Part shown: in pieces, positions 43,519-51,846 of the stretch
How the letters are laid out: every line of letters begins with the position of its first letter
Position numbering within the stretch: the stretch's first letter is position 1
Origin: Methylobacterium sp. E-065
Lineage (GTDB): Bacteria; Pseudomonadota; Alphaproteobacteria; Rhizobiales; Beijerinckiaceae
Assembly: GCF_022829605.1 (NCBI RefSeq)
Contig: NZ_JAKSYD010000068.1
Span: 1-64,000 of the forward strand
Length of the DNA: 64,000 nt
Reading direction: 5' to 3'
Notes under the pieces: generated by a model
Databases searched by the model: none
Told to the model about the DNA's origin: nothing
The model's input: the letters and a program-made list of their open reading frames with translations, nothing else
Position numbers and translations under genes: made by a program

Positions 43519-45288
43519 ATGGTGTCGGCCGCAGAAACTGAGCGTCTTGATGCGCTTCGAAGGTTCGACCTCTTGGATACGCCCCCAGGAGAAAGCTTCG
43601 ACCGCATCACGCGTATGGCAAGCCAGATATTCGGCCTGTCAATCGCCGCCGTCTCTTTGACTGATAGCGACAGACAATGGTTCAAGTCCAGGATCGGAGT
43701 AGAGCACTGGTCGGTCACGCGCCAAAAAGCACCGTGTTCTCAGGTAGCCGAGAGCTGTGATTTGGTGGTGATAGAGGACTTCCTGACGGACCCCTACTAT
43801 CACGACAGCGCTTTGGCAAAGGCCGGCGTCCGTTTCTATGCCGGTGCCCCACTTGTCACGCGAGACGGTTTCGGCCTCGGTGCCATGTGCGTCCTGGGGA
43901 CGTCGCCTCGGCAAGCACAACCGTCAGAATTGGCGGCGTTGCGCGATCTCGCCGCCATGGTCATGTCGCAGATCGAGCTGCAGCATGCCTTCGGACGCAT
44001 CGACCCTATCAGTGAACTGCCGAACCGAACGCAGTTCATCGATGACCTGAGCGACTTTGCTCGTGATCATACGTCTGGAGAACGGCGGATCGCGGTCCTA
44101 GTGGATTTGATCTCCGTCGATCAGATGAACCATGTCGTGCGCGTCATGGGACAGGCTGCCATCGACAGTATGGTCAAGGCAGCCGCGCGCAATTTCCGGC
44201 TTTTGATCGGGCCGCAGCGGAAAGCCTACCACGTCGGCGCCACACAACTGGCAGCCCTGGCTCCCGACGGAATGGATGAGGTCGCATACAGCGATCTCTT
44301 GACCGTCCGGGCCGAGCGGCTGCGCAAGCTCGGTGGGCCCGACGCGATCGGCACGACCGTGATTGGGGTTGCCCCTTTCGCCCTTGGCGATCTACCTCCG
44401 ACCGATGTGCTGAGGATCGCTCAGGGAGCGGCCCAGGATGCGCGCTCAAAAGGCAAACTCTTCCAGATCCACTCGAACACGCTGGATAACGCATCCCAGC
44501 GAAGCTTCACGCTGCTGCGCGACTTCGAGGCGGCTTTGCAAAGCCCCTCCGGTTTCCGTCTGGTCTATCAGCCCCGCGTCGACCTGACCTCCGGACGCTG
44601 TGTCGGGGCCGAGGCGCTGATGCGGTGGATGCATCCGACGCTTGGGCCGATCTCGCCGGGTGAGTTCATCCCGTTGGTCGAGCGAATGGCCCTAGCCACG
44701 CCAACGACCGCCTGGGTGCTGGAGACGGCGGTCTCGCAGATGGCCCGGTGGCACGCGGCCGGCATGGAGCTGATCGTCTCGGTCAACATCTCCTCGACCA
44801 ACCTGCACGAGCCCGATTTCGCTTCTCGTGTCAGCCAAGTCCTGGCTCGACATGGTGTCTCTCCCGAGTTCCTCGAACTGGAAATCACCGAGACGGCGGT
44901 GATGAATGATGCCGAGCAGGCCTTACGTCAGCTTAAGGACCTCGCGGCTGCCGGAATTCGGTTGGCGATCGACGACTTTGGTACTGGGTACAGCAGCCTG
45001 TCCTACCTTCAGCGGCTGCCGGTGCACGTCGTGAAGATCGATCGCTCCTTCATGGGTGATCTTGATACCGACCCGCGTCAGCTCTCGCTGGTCACGATGA
45101 TGGTCTTGATGGCGAAGCATCTCGGCCATCGTGTCGTCGCGGAGGGCGTCGAAACGCAGGAAGTGCTCGACCAGCTCCGATTAACTGCGTGCGATGAGGT
45201 GCAGGGTTACTTCTTCGCTCGTCCTATTCCAGCCGATGAATTCATAAAATGGACGGAGACCCGAGCCTCTAATTTGGCGGTTGGCTGA
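43519..45288 (+). CDS. GAF-degenerate GGDEF-EAL cyclic-di-GMP phosphodiesterase
   Basis: A 589-residue protein. A GAF domain (about 10-150) has FGLSIAAVSLTD and PLVTRDGFGLGAMCVLG. A GGDEF-like domain (about 160-330) has lost its active site: the position of GGDEF reads VGATQL. The EAL domain (about 345-585) is intact, with AEALMRW, VNISSTNL, LELEITETAVM, IDDFGTGYSSLSYL, IDRSF and VVAEGVET. It is therefore predicted to hydrolyse c-di-GMP, with GAF and dead GGDEF as regulators. ATG 43519 is chosen because GAGGGAG lies six bases upstream; ATG 43504 or GTG 43495 would lengthen it. Confidence 0.9.
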   Translation: MVSAAETERLDALRRFDLLDTPPGESFDRITRMASQIFGLSIAAVSLTDSDRQWFKSRIGVEHWSVTRQKAPCSQVAESCDLVVIEDFLTDPYYHDSALAKAGVRFYAGAPLVTRDGFGLGAMCVLGTSPRQAQPSELAALRDLAAMVMSQIELQHAFGRIDPISELPNRTQFIDDLSDFARDHTSGERRIAVLVDLISVDQMNHVVRVMGQAAIDSMVKAAARNFRLLIGPQRKAYHVGATQLAALAPDGMDEVAYSDLLTVRAERLRKLGGPDAIGTTVIGVAPFALGDLPPTDVLRIAQGAAQDARSKGKLFQIHSNTLDNASQRSFTLLRDFEAALQSPSGFRLVYQPRVDLTSGRCVGAEALMRWMHPTLGPISPGEFIPLVERMALATPTTAWVLETAVSQMARWHAAGMELIVSVNISSTNLHEPDFASRVSQVLARHGVSPEFLELEITETAVMNDAEQALRQLKDLAAAGIRLAIDDFGTGYSSLSYLQRLPVHVVKIDRSFMGDLDTDPRQLSLVTMMVLMAKHLGHRVVAEGVETQEVLDQLRLTACDEVQGYFFARPIPADEFIKWTETRASNLAVG

Positions 45289-45991
45289 TAGCAAATTCCA
45301 CTGTGATTGGCTTTTCTAGTGCAGCGTTCGATCGGAAGAGCCATGGTTTAGCGGAGTCGCGATGATACGCTCGCTTTGAAACTCCCCGGTCGGACACTTC
45401 CTACGGATTGTCGAGGCCAACTTTGCAGCTGGTCAGGCTTGAAGTGGGTCCGCGAGCGGTTCGATACGGAGGGCATCACCCGGTTTCGTTGAAGCAGCGG
45501 TGGCTGGAGTGCTCGCGTGAGCGGACACGAAACCGTAGACCTGCTCCGGCAACCGCCCGCGCGGGAGGTCGTCGACTTCAAGGCTTTGTTGGTGGATCTG
45601 CGCGCCCAGCGGCGAGCTGGTCGAGAAGTCGAGCAGAAGGCCGTCCGCGAGGACGCCAGAGACATACCGCTGCTCCCCAAGCTGGGCTCGGGGTCCATCT
45701 CGGGCGCACCAGCCGCGGTACGGTCGGGAGTGCGCGAGGGCGGGCGAGCCGTGATGGTATGGCCGCCCCCGTCGCCTTGATGGGTTCGCCCGCGGGCTTG
45801 GCCTGGATCAGGCGACTACGCGGCAGATCGTGCAGAAGGTCTTCGTCGACATGCTGGTCCGCTCCGATGACGAGCGCATGGGCGAAGCGCGCAGGCAAAT
45901 GATCGTACCCTCTGCGTAGACGCCTCGCCGCGTGTCCCGCATCAGCAAGGCTTGCTCCTCACGGAGGCAGCACATGCCGGTCGCTATGCAT
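45289..45991. other. gene-poor stretch with a possible coding remnant
   Basis: No confident gene in about 700 bases. One plus-strand frame (45517 to about 45700) has G/C-biased third positions and reads plausibly (DLLRQPPAREVVDFKALL). A second in another frame (about 45753-45920) reads DQATTRQIVQKVFVDM before a stop. They may be pieces of one decayed gene I do not recognise. No repeat or RNA structure found. Confidence 0.35.
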
Positions 45992-46237
45992 TCAATCCCG
46001 CGCAGCGAGGGATTGCGCGAACGCCAGTACCTTCCGGCGGTCTGAGGCGTGTTTCAGTCTATCCCATAGCCGTAGCATCTCAGAAGCGTCATTAAGGTCT
46101 GCCAGCGCCTCGGGCCCATCGACGAATGCGGTCTCGGGCTTGCCGAGCGCAGAAGCAATGCGCTTCAGGATGTTGACGCTTCCGGCATCGTCTTCCTCGC
46201 AGCGGCGACGCAAAGCTTCTCGCAAAAAAGTTTCCAC
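45992..46237 (-). CDS. small hypothetical protein resembling the tail of an XRE-type regulator
   Basis: An 81-residue helical protein: LREALRRRCEEDD, SVNILKRIASALGK, EMLRLWDRLKHASDRRKVLAFAQSL. The pattern of an ALGK segment, a linker, and a helical tail resembles the end of XRE regulators (after the HTH), but no complete helix-turn-helix is present. The start is GTG 46237 without a strong ribosome-binding site. Could be a truncated regulator or an adaptor. Confidence 0.5.
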   Translation of the reverse strand: METFLREALRRRCEEDDAGSVNILKRIASALGKPETAFVDGPEALADLNDASEMLRLWDRLKHASDRRKVLAFAQSLAARD

Positions 46238-46400
46238 GCGCTACTTAGATTGCGGGTAGACAACAGTTAGAGCGAGATATTAAGCTCAGCGCAACGTCAT
46301 TTGATGGATTTGGGGTTGGAGTATTAATTTATATGTCGGGCGCTGTCTATCTAGAGTTAGCTACCTCGGACAAGAGAGGCGGTACTTGCCGGAGGGCAGG

Positions 46401-46580
46401 ATGAATGCGCTCAACGAGTTCGAGGCGATGATAGAAGCCTGCATCGCCAACCACGCTGAGATCATGCAGCACGGTTCATCTGAGATGAAGACCGCCTCTC
46501 GCCTGCTGCTCTATGCGCTTGGGGAGGAAGTCCGACGCCGCGGCCGCGGCGCGACCGTAGCGGCTAATGATGACGGTTAG
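46401..46580 (+). CDS. small hypothetical protein
   Basis: A 59-residue protein starting MNALNEFEAMIEACIANHA, with GGAGGGCAGG immediately before ATG 46401. One long amphipathic helix followed by a basic RRRGRG segment. Function unknown. It precedes the first Crp/partner module by 158 bases. Confidence 0.5.
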   Translation: MNALNEFEAMIEACIANHAEIMQHGSSEMKTASRLLLYALGEEVRRRGRGATVAANDDG

Positions 46581-46738
46581 CCTTGAGACCCGGGGGTTAA
46601 TCTTGAAAATACTTAACCCAGGTATGATTGCGGCGCTGATATAACCTTTAGACCTGACTGATCGTCAGCCGCTCCGAAACAGGTGCTGCCGCCTGGGAGA
46701 GCCGTGCGCTTCCGCCTGCAATGCAAGGCGACGCCACG

Positions 46739-47482
46739 ATGGCTTCGAAGATCCCCCACGCTCTCTGCCCGCTCATCCGCAAGCTGGAGAGCGTCACCCG
46801 CCTCTCGGACGAGGAGCGGCACGCAATCGAAGCGCTGCCGGTCCGGGTTCGAACCCTCTCAGCGCGGCAGGACATCGCGCGGGAGGGCGACCTCGCCACT
46901 CAGTGCTGCCTCATCCTAGAGGGTTGGGCCTACCGCTACAAGCTCCTGAGCGAGGGGCGGCGGCAGATCTTCTCGTTCCACATCGCGGGCGACATCCCGG
47001 ATCTGCAGAGCCTGCACATCCCGTTGATGGACCACAACCTCGGGACGATGACCCAGGCCACGGTCGCCTTCATCCCGCATGAGAGCATGCACGACCTCAC
47101 GGCGCGCTTCCCGAGCATTGCGGCCAAGCTCTGGCGTGACACGCTGATCGATGCGGCGATCTTCCGGGAATGGTTGATCGCCATGGGTCGCCGCCCGGCG
47201 TTCGAGCACCTCGCTCACCTATTCTGTGAGCTGTACCTCAAGCAGGAGGCGGTCGGCTTGGCAGGTGATCACCGCTGCTCACTGCCGATCACTCAGGTCG
47301 ATCTCGCCGACGCCACCGGAATGACCGGCGTTCACATCAATCGCGTGTTGAAGGAGATGCGCGGCCGCGGCCTGATCACGCTGCACCGACAGACGCTGGT
47401 CGTTAAGGCCTGGGACGAACTTATCCGTGCCTCCGAGTTCGACGGTAAGTATCTGCACCTGCAGAAGCGAGCCCTCGGATGA
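46739..47482 (+). CDS. Crp/Fnr-family transcriptional regulator (module 1)
   Basis: A 247-residue regulator. The cyclic-nucleotide-binding-like domain (about 20-125) has RQDIAREGDLATQCCLILEG and FHIAGDIPDLQSLHI. The dimer helix contains FREWLIAMGRRPAFEHLAHLFCEL. The HTH (about 185-225) reads QVDLADATGMTGVHINRVLKEM. The cysteine pair near the first strand is not arranged like an FNR iron-sulfur site, and no N-terminal Cys cluster is present. ATG 46739 is preferred to ATG 46721. The stop overlaps the partner start (ATGA). Very similar to module 3. Confidence 0.9.
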   Translation: MASKIPHALCPLIRKLESVTRLSDEERHAIEALPVRVRTLSARQDIAREGDLATQCCLILEGWAYRYKLLSEGRRQIFSFHIAGDIPDLQSLHIPLMDHNLGTMTQATVAFIPHESMHDLTARFPSIAAKLWRDTLIDAAIFREWLIAMGRRPAFEHLAHLFCELYLKQEAVGLAGDHRCSLPITQVDLADATGMTGVHINRVLKEMRGRGLITLHRQTLVVKAWDELIRASEFDGKYLHLQKRALG

Positions 47483-47733
47483 GCTTGCATCTTCAGCCTG
47501 TGCATGTCGCCACCAGCAGCGAAGACGGCGACGGCCAGCTTGTGTTCGCGGATGACTTCCTCGTGGCAGTCCTGGTGCGGCTTTCAGACCAGCATGGTGC
47601 TGACGTGGGCTTGTGGTTCCTAGAAGCTGGGTTCGGCCTAACCTCGGTAGCCCGCGCGCCCCTGTTCTTTGACCTCGATGCGGCTCAAGATTGGATCGAG
47701 GGGCACCTCAGCAGCAAGCGCGGCAGCGCGTAG
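47479..47733 (+). CDS. conserved small partner protein of Crp module 1
   Basis: An 84-residue protein overlapping the regulator by four bases (ATGA), so translation is coupled. It shares LQPVHV, AVLVRL and WFLEAGFG with the partners of modules 2 and 3. The pattern is two beta-rich halves, a central invariant GxWFxEAGFG, and a C-terminal amphipathic helix (DLDAAQDWIEGHL). Soluble, without Cys or signal. Function unknown; a modulator of the regulator is an inference. Confidence 0.7.
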   Translation: MSLHLQPVHVATSSEDGDGQLVFADDFLVAVLVRLSDQHGADVGLWFLEAGFGLTSVARAPLFFDLDAAQDWIEGHLSSKRGSA

Positions 47734-47757
47734 CTTGGGGTGGGACTGAGAAGGTTA

Positions 47758-48486
47758 TCAGTGGCCATCCGGCGTCGGATCCGTAATCAGGCGCTCGTAT
47801 TCGGCCTCGGGAGCGCCGTAGGAGGGGCCGGCTAGGGCGAGCAGCGCCGCGCGATCGCGGACGATCAGGGTACCGCGCTGCCTACCGATCACGCCGGAAC
47901 GCTCCAGTACCGAGATCGCGCCCGTCAGGCCCGGACGATTGACCCCCAGCATCAGCGACAGAAAGCGGTGCGTCGTCGGCAGTTCGTCACCCTCGGTCCG
48001 ATCGTGACACATGAGGAGCCAGCGGGCGAGACGCGGCTGCAGAGTGTAGCGGCCGTTGGCCAGGGCCGTGGCCGTGGCCTGCACGCCGAGGACGTGCGCA
48101 TACCGCAACAGCTGATTGTGCAGGCGCGGACTGTGCCGAAGCGCCTCGGAGAAGGCGCTCGCCGGCATGGCCCGCGCCAACCCGATAGCCTGAACTCGGG
48201 CCTCGTCCGGCGTCCGCTCGGCGTTGAGCAGGATGGGTACGCCGACCATGCCCTCGCATCCGACCAGCCCGACCTCGACCTGCTGTCCGTCTGCCGCGAT
48301 GCTGACGAGCGAGACGATGCCCTGTTCGACGAAGGCGACCTGCGTGATCGAGGTGTCGGCTTTGATCAGCACATCACCCAACGACAGGGTCATAAGTTCG
48401 AGGTGCGGCCGAAGCAGACCGAAATCGTCCGGATCCAGGGATCTAAGCAGGCGATTGAGGCAGCTATGCTGCGTCGGGTGCGACAT
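47758..48486 (-). CDS. Crp/Fnr-family transcriptional regulator (different subgroup, no partner)
   Basis: A 242-residue regulator, divergent in sequence from the three modules. The sensor domain reads TLSLGDVLIKADTSITQVAFVEQGIVSLVSI, then GCEGMVGVPILLNAE near 95, and the HTH contains THRFLSLMLGVNRPGLTGAISVLERSGVI. ATG 48486 begins the conserved region; an upstream extension of 19 residues is less likely. It is convergent with the module-1 partner and divergent from module 2. Typical of regulators that respond to redox or stress rather than cAMP. Confidence 0.88.
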   Translation of the reverse strand: MSHPTQHSCLNRLLRSLDPDDFGLLRPHLELMTLSLGDVLIKADTSITQVAFVEQGIVSLVSIAADGQQVEVGLVGCEGMVGVPILLNAERTPDEARVQAIGLARAMPASAFSEALRHSPRLHNQLLRYAHVLGVQATATALANGRYTLQPRLARWLLMCHDRTEGDELPTTHRFLSLMLGVNRPGLTGAISVLERSGVIGRQRGTLIVRDRAALLALAGPSYGAPEAEYERLITDPTPDGH

Positions 48487-48672
48487 GGTCCCGTTCACTT
48501 GGAGCGGGGGGCCAAGTGCCCTCGGTCGGGAGCCCCTGGACATGCCTGCGCGCGACGCCTCGCCTGTCTTTGAGCCTAATCTCCTAAGAGCGCAAGATAT
48601 CGGTCATTTGATGGAGATTTGGTCGGATATCTGACATATGGGCTGACAGCGAGTCTCGGCGATGTGGGCCCC

Positions 48673-49437
48673 ATGCAGCAGGCGCTGACGCGGAAGCTTG
48701 AGAGCTTCGAACCCTTGTCCGACCAAGCCCGCTGGGCCCTCAACGGCTTGGTGCTCAAGGTCCGGCAGGTCGGTGCACGCCAGGATCTGATCCAGGAAGG
48801 CGACAAGCCTGACAACGTCCTCCTGATCCTCGACGGCTTCGCATGCCGGTACAAGGTGCTCCCGGACGGCCAGCGCCAGATCATGGCTCTGCTGGTGCCC
48901 GGCGACTTCTGCGACCTGAACGTCTTCATCCTCGACGAGATGGACCACACCATCGGCACGATCTCGACGTGCCAAATCGTGGACATCCCACGCCAAGCCA
49001 TCGATGACATCGCAGCCCATCACCCGAGCATCGCGCGCGCTTTCTGGTGGTGCTCCCTGGTCGATGGTGCCGTCCTACGCGAGTGGCTGGTCAACATGGG
49101 AGCACGCGCTCCGGACCAGCGCATCTCCCACCTTCTGTGCGAGCTTCTCATGCGCTTGGAAGCGGTCGGGCGTGTCACCGACAACAGCTACGCGTTTCCA
49201 CTCACGCAGACCGAGATCGCCGAGACGATGGGTCTGTCCGACGTGCACGTGAACCGGACGCTGCGCGAGCTTCGCGCCCTCGGCCTGATCCACCTCAAGC
49301 GCCGGGTGCTGACCATCCTCGACGTCGAGCGCCTGAAGGCCTTCTGCAGCTTCACACCGAACTACCTGCACCTGCGCAGCACGCGCTGGGGGGATCGCCG
49401 CGACCTGAGCTGGCCCGGTCGAGCCCAGGAGGGCTAG
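48673..49437 (+). CDS. Crp/Fnr-family transcriptional regulator (module 2)
   Basis: A 254-residue regulator. The sensor domain reads QDLIQEGDKPDNVLLILDGFACRYK and MALLVPGDFCDLNVFILDEMDH; the HTH (about 178-215) reads LTQTEIAETMGLSDVHVNRTLREL. It aligns with modules 1 and 3 along the whole length but is clearly more diverged (LREWLVNMGARAPDQ for FREWLIxMGRRxAFE). ATG 48673 is preferred to 48619. The partner gene starts four bases after the stop. Confidence 0.9.
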   Translation: MQQALTRKLESFEPLSDQARWALNGLVLKVRQVGARQDLIQEGDKPDNVLLILDGFACRYKVLPDGQRQIMALLVPGDFCDLNVFILDEMDHTIGTISTCQIVDIPRQAIDDIAAHHPSIARAFWWCSLVDGAVLREWLVNMGARAPDQRISHLLCELLMRLEAVGRVTDNSYAFPLTQTEIAETMGLSDVHVNRTLRELRALGLIHLKRRVLTILDVERLKAFCSFTPNYLHLRSTRWGDRRDLSWPGRAQEG

Positions 49438-49440
49438 ACG

Positions 49441-49713
49441 ATGTCCGGGCGGGGCAACGTCGAGACGCTCCTCGTGCTGCAGCTTCAGCCGATTGCGGTC
49501 GACACCAACAGCCCCGACCGTGAAGGCATGCTGGTGATCGCCAATGGCCTGCTCGTGGCGGTTCTGGTGCGCCTCGAAGGGCCGGAGCACGATGATCGCG
49601 GGAGCTGGTTCATGGAGGCAGGGTTTGGTCGACTGCAAGGGCAGAGGGTCCCTACCTTCCCCACTCTGGAAGAAGCGACGCGCTGGCTGCGACGGCATCT
49701 GAAGGCGGCGTGA
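49441..49713 (+). CDS. conserved small partner protein of Crp module 2
   Basis: A 90-residue paralog of the partners at 47479-47733 and 50312-50557, with LQPIAV, LLVAVLVRL and GSWFMEAGFG. It has about eight more residues at its N-terminus than the others. Three bases separate it from the regulator. Unknown function. Confidence 0.7.
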   Translation: MSGRGNVETLLVLQLQPIAVDTNSPDREGMLVIANGLLVAVLVRLEGPEHDDRGSWFMEAGFGRLQGQRVPTFPTLEEATRWLRRHLKAA

Positions 49714-49824
49714 TCTGTCCGCAGGCTATCGGCCGGAGCGCATGACCTACAGATCCGAGGATGACGCCACCGAACGAGTGCGATCGGGTCGGAGCACGAG
49801 CGAACCCATGCACGGGACCGCTAA

Positions 49825-49917
49825 TCACCACGAGAACAGCCAGTCGAGTTTCGGCAGCATGAACACCATTGTCGCCCCGGCGCCCAGCACGCCCGCAATC
49901 ATGACCACGAATTCCAT
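49825..49917 (-). CDS. 30-residue membrane microprotein A
   Basis: A 30-residue ORF with one predicted transmembrane helix (VVMIAGVLGAGATMVFML) ending LPKLDWLFSW. GGGAGGA lies seven bases before ATG 49917, which is a strong translation signal for so short a frame. It sits between modules 2 and 3 and shares its C-terminal pattern with the next microprotein. Most gene finders would miss it. Confidence 0.6.
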   Translation of the reverse strand: MEFVVMIAGVLGAGATMVFMLPKLDWLFSW

Positions 49918-49985
49918 CGCGGCGTCCTCCCATTAGATTGAACTCAGCCTGACCTGTTGAAGCGCTGATGTGTCCACTTATCAGC

Positions 49986-50084
49986 TCACCAGCGAAAGAA
50001 GCGATCGAAAGAGGGGAGGACGGCGATGGTCAGTGCGATAGCGCAGACCGCTGCTACAAGCATGCTTCCGAGAGACAGAGACAC
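49986..50084 (-). CDS. 32-residue membrane microprotein B
   Basis: A 32-residue ORF starting GTG 50084 with GAGGAGC nine bases upstream. One predicted transmembrane helix (VAAVCAIALTIAVL) is followed by LPSFDRFFRW at the C-terminus. It is 68 bases from microprotein A on the same strand, and both end L-P-x-[LF]-D-[WR]-[LF]-F-x-W before the stop. An internal ATG at residue 8 is a weaker alternative start. Confidence 0.6.
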   Translation of the reverse strand: MSLSLGSMLVAAVCAIALTIAVLPSFDRFFRW

Positions 50085-50311
50085 AGCCGCGTCGCTCCTC
50101 GTTGATCCAAGAACCAATTTCCGGATCAATATTCCCAGAATGAAATCTGTGCTGCGCTACAGAATAACCGGCGTCGCTGGCTAGCGCTCGCTGGATGGGA
50201 TCACTCGGGATTGTCGACAGGCTGAAGGGCCTTGGTACGTCGTCTAGCGAACCAGAATAATTTGGCCCGCCAGCCTCTAAATGACGCGTGCCTTTCAAGG
50301 ATACAGTAGGC

Positions 50312-50557
50312 TCAGGCCGCGTCCGCCAGCCGCTGCTCGATCCAGGTCTGCGCGGCATCGAGGTCGGCGAAGGTGGGCGGGGTCGCGCTGCTCACCAGCC
50401 CGAAGCCCGCTTCCAAGAACCACATCCCGGCTATGTCCTCGTGAAATCCTGAGAGCCGCACCAGCACCGCCGCGAGGAAGGCATCGGCGAAGACGAGTTG
50501 GCCCTCGATATCGTAGCTGCCCGTTCCGACCTGCACGGGCTGTAGGCGAAGGGTCAT
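50312..50557 (-). CDS. conserved small partner protein of Crp module 3
   Basis: An 81-residue paralog of the other two partners: LQPVQV, AVLVRL and GMWFLEAGFG are shared. Its ATG overlaps the stop of the upstream regulator (ATGA, 50554-50557). It is closest to the module-1 partner, mirroring the similarity of regulators 1 and 3. Confidence 0.72.
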   Translation of the reverse strand: MTLRLQPVQVGTGSYDIEGQLVFADAFLAAVLVRLSGFHEDIAGMWFLEAGFGLVSSATPPTFADLDAAQTWIEQRLADAA

Positions 50558-51300
50558 CCGGCCGCCCGCTTCTCAAGCTGCAGGTATGTGGAGTCAAACT
50601 CCGAGACCCGAAGAAGTTCGTCCCACGCCTCGATCACGAGCATCTGGCTCCGGAGCGTGATCATGGTCCGGCCGCGCATCTCCTGGAGCACGCGGTTGAC
50701 GTGCACGGAGGTGAGCCCCAGCGCGTCGGCAATATCGGTCTGGGTGATCGGCAGCGGACAGCGGAAGTTGCCGGCCAAGCCGACCGCCTGCAGCTTCAGG
50801 TACAGTTCGCAGAACAGGTGCGCGACGTGCTCGAAGGCCGAGCGGCGGCCCATGCTGATCAGCCACTCGCGGAAGATGCCCGCATCGATCAGGGTGTCGC
50901 GCCAGAAGATCGACGCGATGCCAGGGTAGCACGCCGTCAGCTCCCGCAGGCTCTCGTGCGGGATGAAGGCCACGACCGCTTTGGTCAGCGTGGCGAGGCT
51001 GTGATCCATGGTGTGAATGTGTAGGCTCTGCAGATCCGGGATGTCGCCTGCGATGTGGAACGATAGGATCTGGCGCTTGCCCTGGCTAAGCATCTTGTAC
51101 CGGCAGGCCCATCCGTCGAGGATGAGGCAGCAGTGCGTGGGCTGGTCGCCGTCGCGCACGATGTCCTGGCGAGCGTCGAGGTTGTGGATCCTCATCGGCA
51201 AGCTCCGAACGGCCTGACGTTCCTTGTCCGAGAGGGTGGTGATGCTCTCCAGCTTGCGGATGAGCATGCCCGGGGCGTGCTGGTCGGGGGCTGCGTTCAT
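50554..51300 (-). CDS. Crp/Fnr-family transcriptional regulator (module 3)
   Basis: A 248-residue regulator, the closest relative of module 1: FHIAGDIPDLQSLHI, FREWLISMGRRSAFEH and VNRVLQEMRGR are shared or nearly so. ATG 51300 has GAGGTGGG upstream and begins after the conserved leader described separately. Translation is coupled to its partner. It faces away from module 1, so modules 1 and 3 are inverted relative to each other. Confidence 0.9.
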   Translation of the reverse strand: MNAAPDQHAPGMLIRKLESITTLSDKERQAVRSLPMRIHNLDARQDIVRDGDQPTHCCLILDGWACRYKMLSQGKRQILSFHIAGDIPDLQSLHIHTMDHSLATLTKAVVAFIPHESLRELTACYPGIASIFWRDTLIDAGIFREWLISMGRRSAFEHVAHLFCELYLKLQAVGLAGNFRCPLPITQTDIADALGLTSVHVNRVLQEMRGRTMITLRSQMLVIEAWDELLRVSEFDSTYLQLEKRAAG

Positions 51301-51846
51301 ATTTCCCACCTCGCATCGCAGGCGGAAGCGCACGGCTCTTCCAGTCATCAGCGCCTGTATCGGATCAACCGATGATGATCCCTACGATAGACTGATTTTA
51401 CCTCGAAGTTCTGTCATAAGATATGTTCTTGAGCCGATCATACGCCCGCAATGCTCAGATTCGGGGTCCATTTGCTTCGATCGCGCGGCGAAGGCATGGC
51501 TATCGGCATGACCTTGATCAAAATTCCAAGCTTGCACCCTCGATTACACGAGGCGATTGAGGACAAAACCTGACCAACGTCCGTCTTTTGATCAGATGGA
51601 TCTTTTTGTTTGCTGGCATGAGTGTCCGGCTGTCGCCGCGATGATGTGAGCGCAGATGGCCACGCGAGCGTTCCTTGCCCCTTCATCGCCCGCATGGCCT
51701 TTCCTAACCCGAGCGCACTCAGGCTCCGTTGCCCGGTTCGAGTAGCGGGGCCTTTTTGTGCGGATCATCCGTTCCGTGGTGTGACGAGGAAAGCCAAGCA
51801 AACGCACAAATCCCAGAATGCTTTGCCGAACTGAGGATTTCGGACG
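51301..51846. other. intergenic DNA with a leader shared with module 1
   Basis: About 550 bases without a supported gene. The part next to the module-3 regulator (51303-51345, read on the minus strand) matches the DNA before the module-1 regulator. The rest has only short frames of uneven codon use; a minus-strand frame at 51592-51996 is not credible. Confidence 0.5.

Noticed and set aside
49981-50358. Minus-strand frame of 125 codons covering microprotein B
   Set aside because: Low hydrophobic order and no start signal; the 32-residue frame inside has a strong Shine-Dalgarno site and paralogous C-terminal motif.
51690-51760. Possible tRNA-like stretch (GTTCGAGTAGCGGGG)
   Set aside because: The T-loop-like GTTCGA is not accompanied by a matching acceptor stem, D-arm or anticodon arm.
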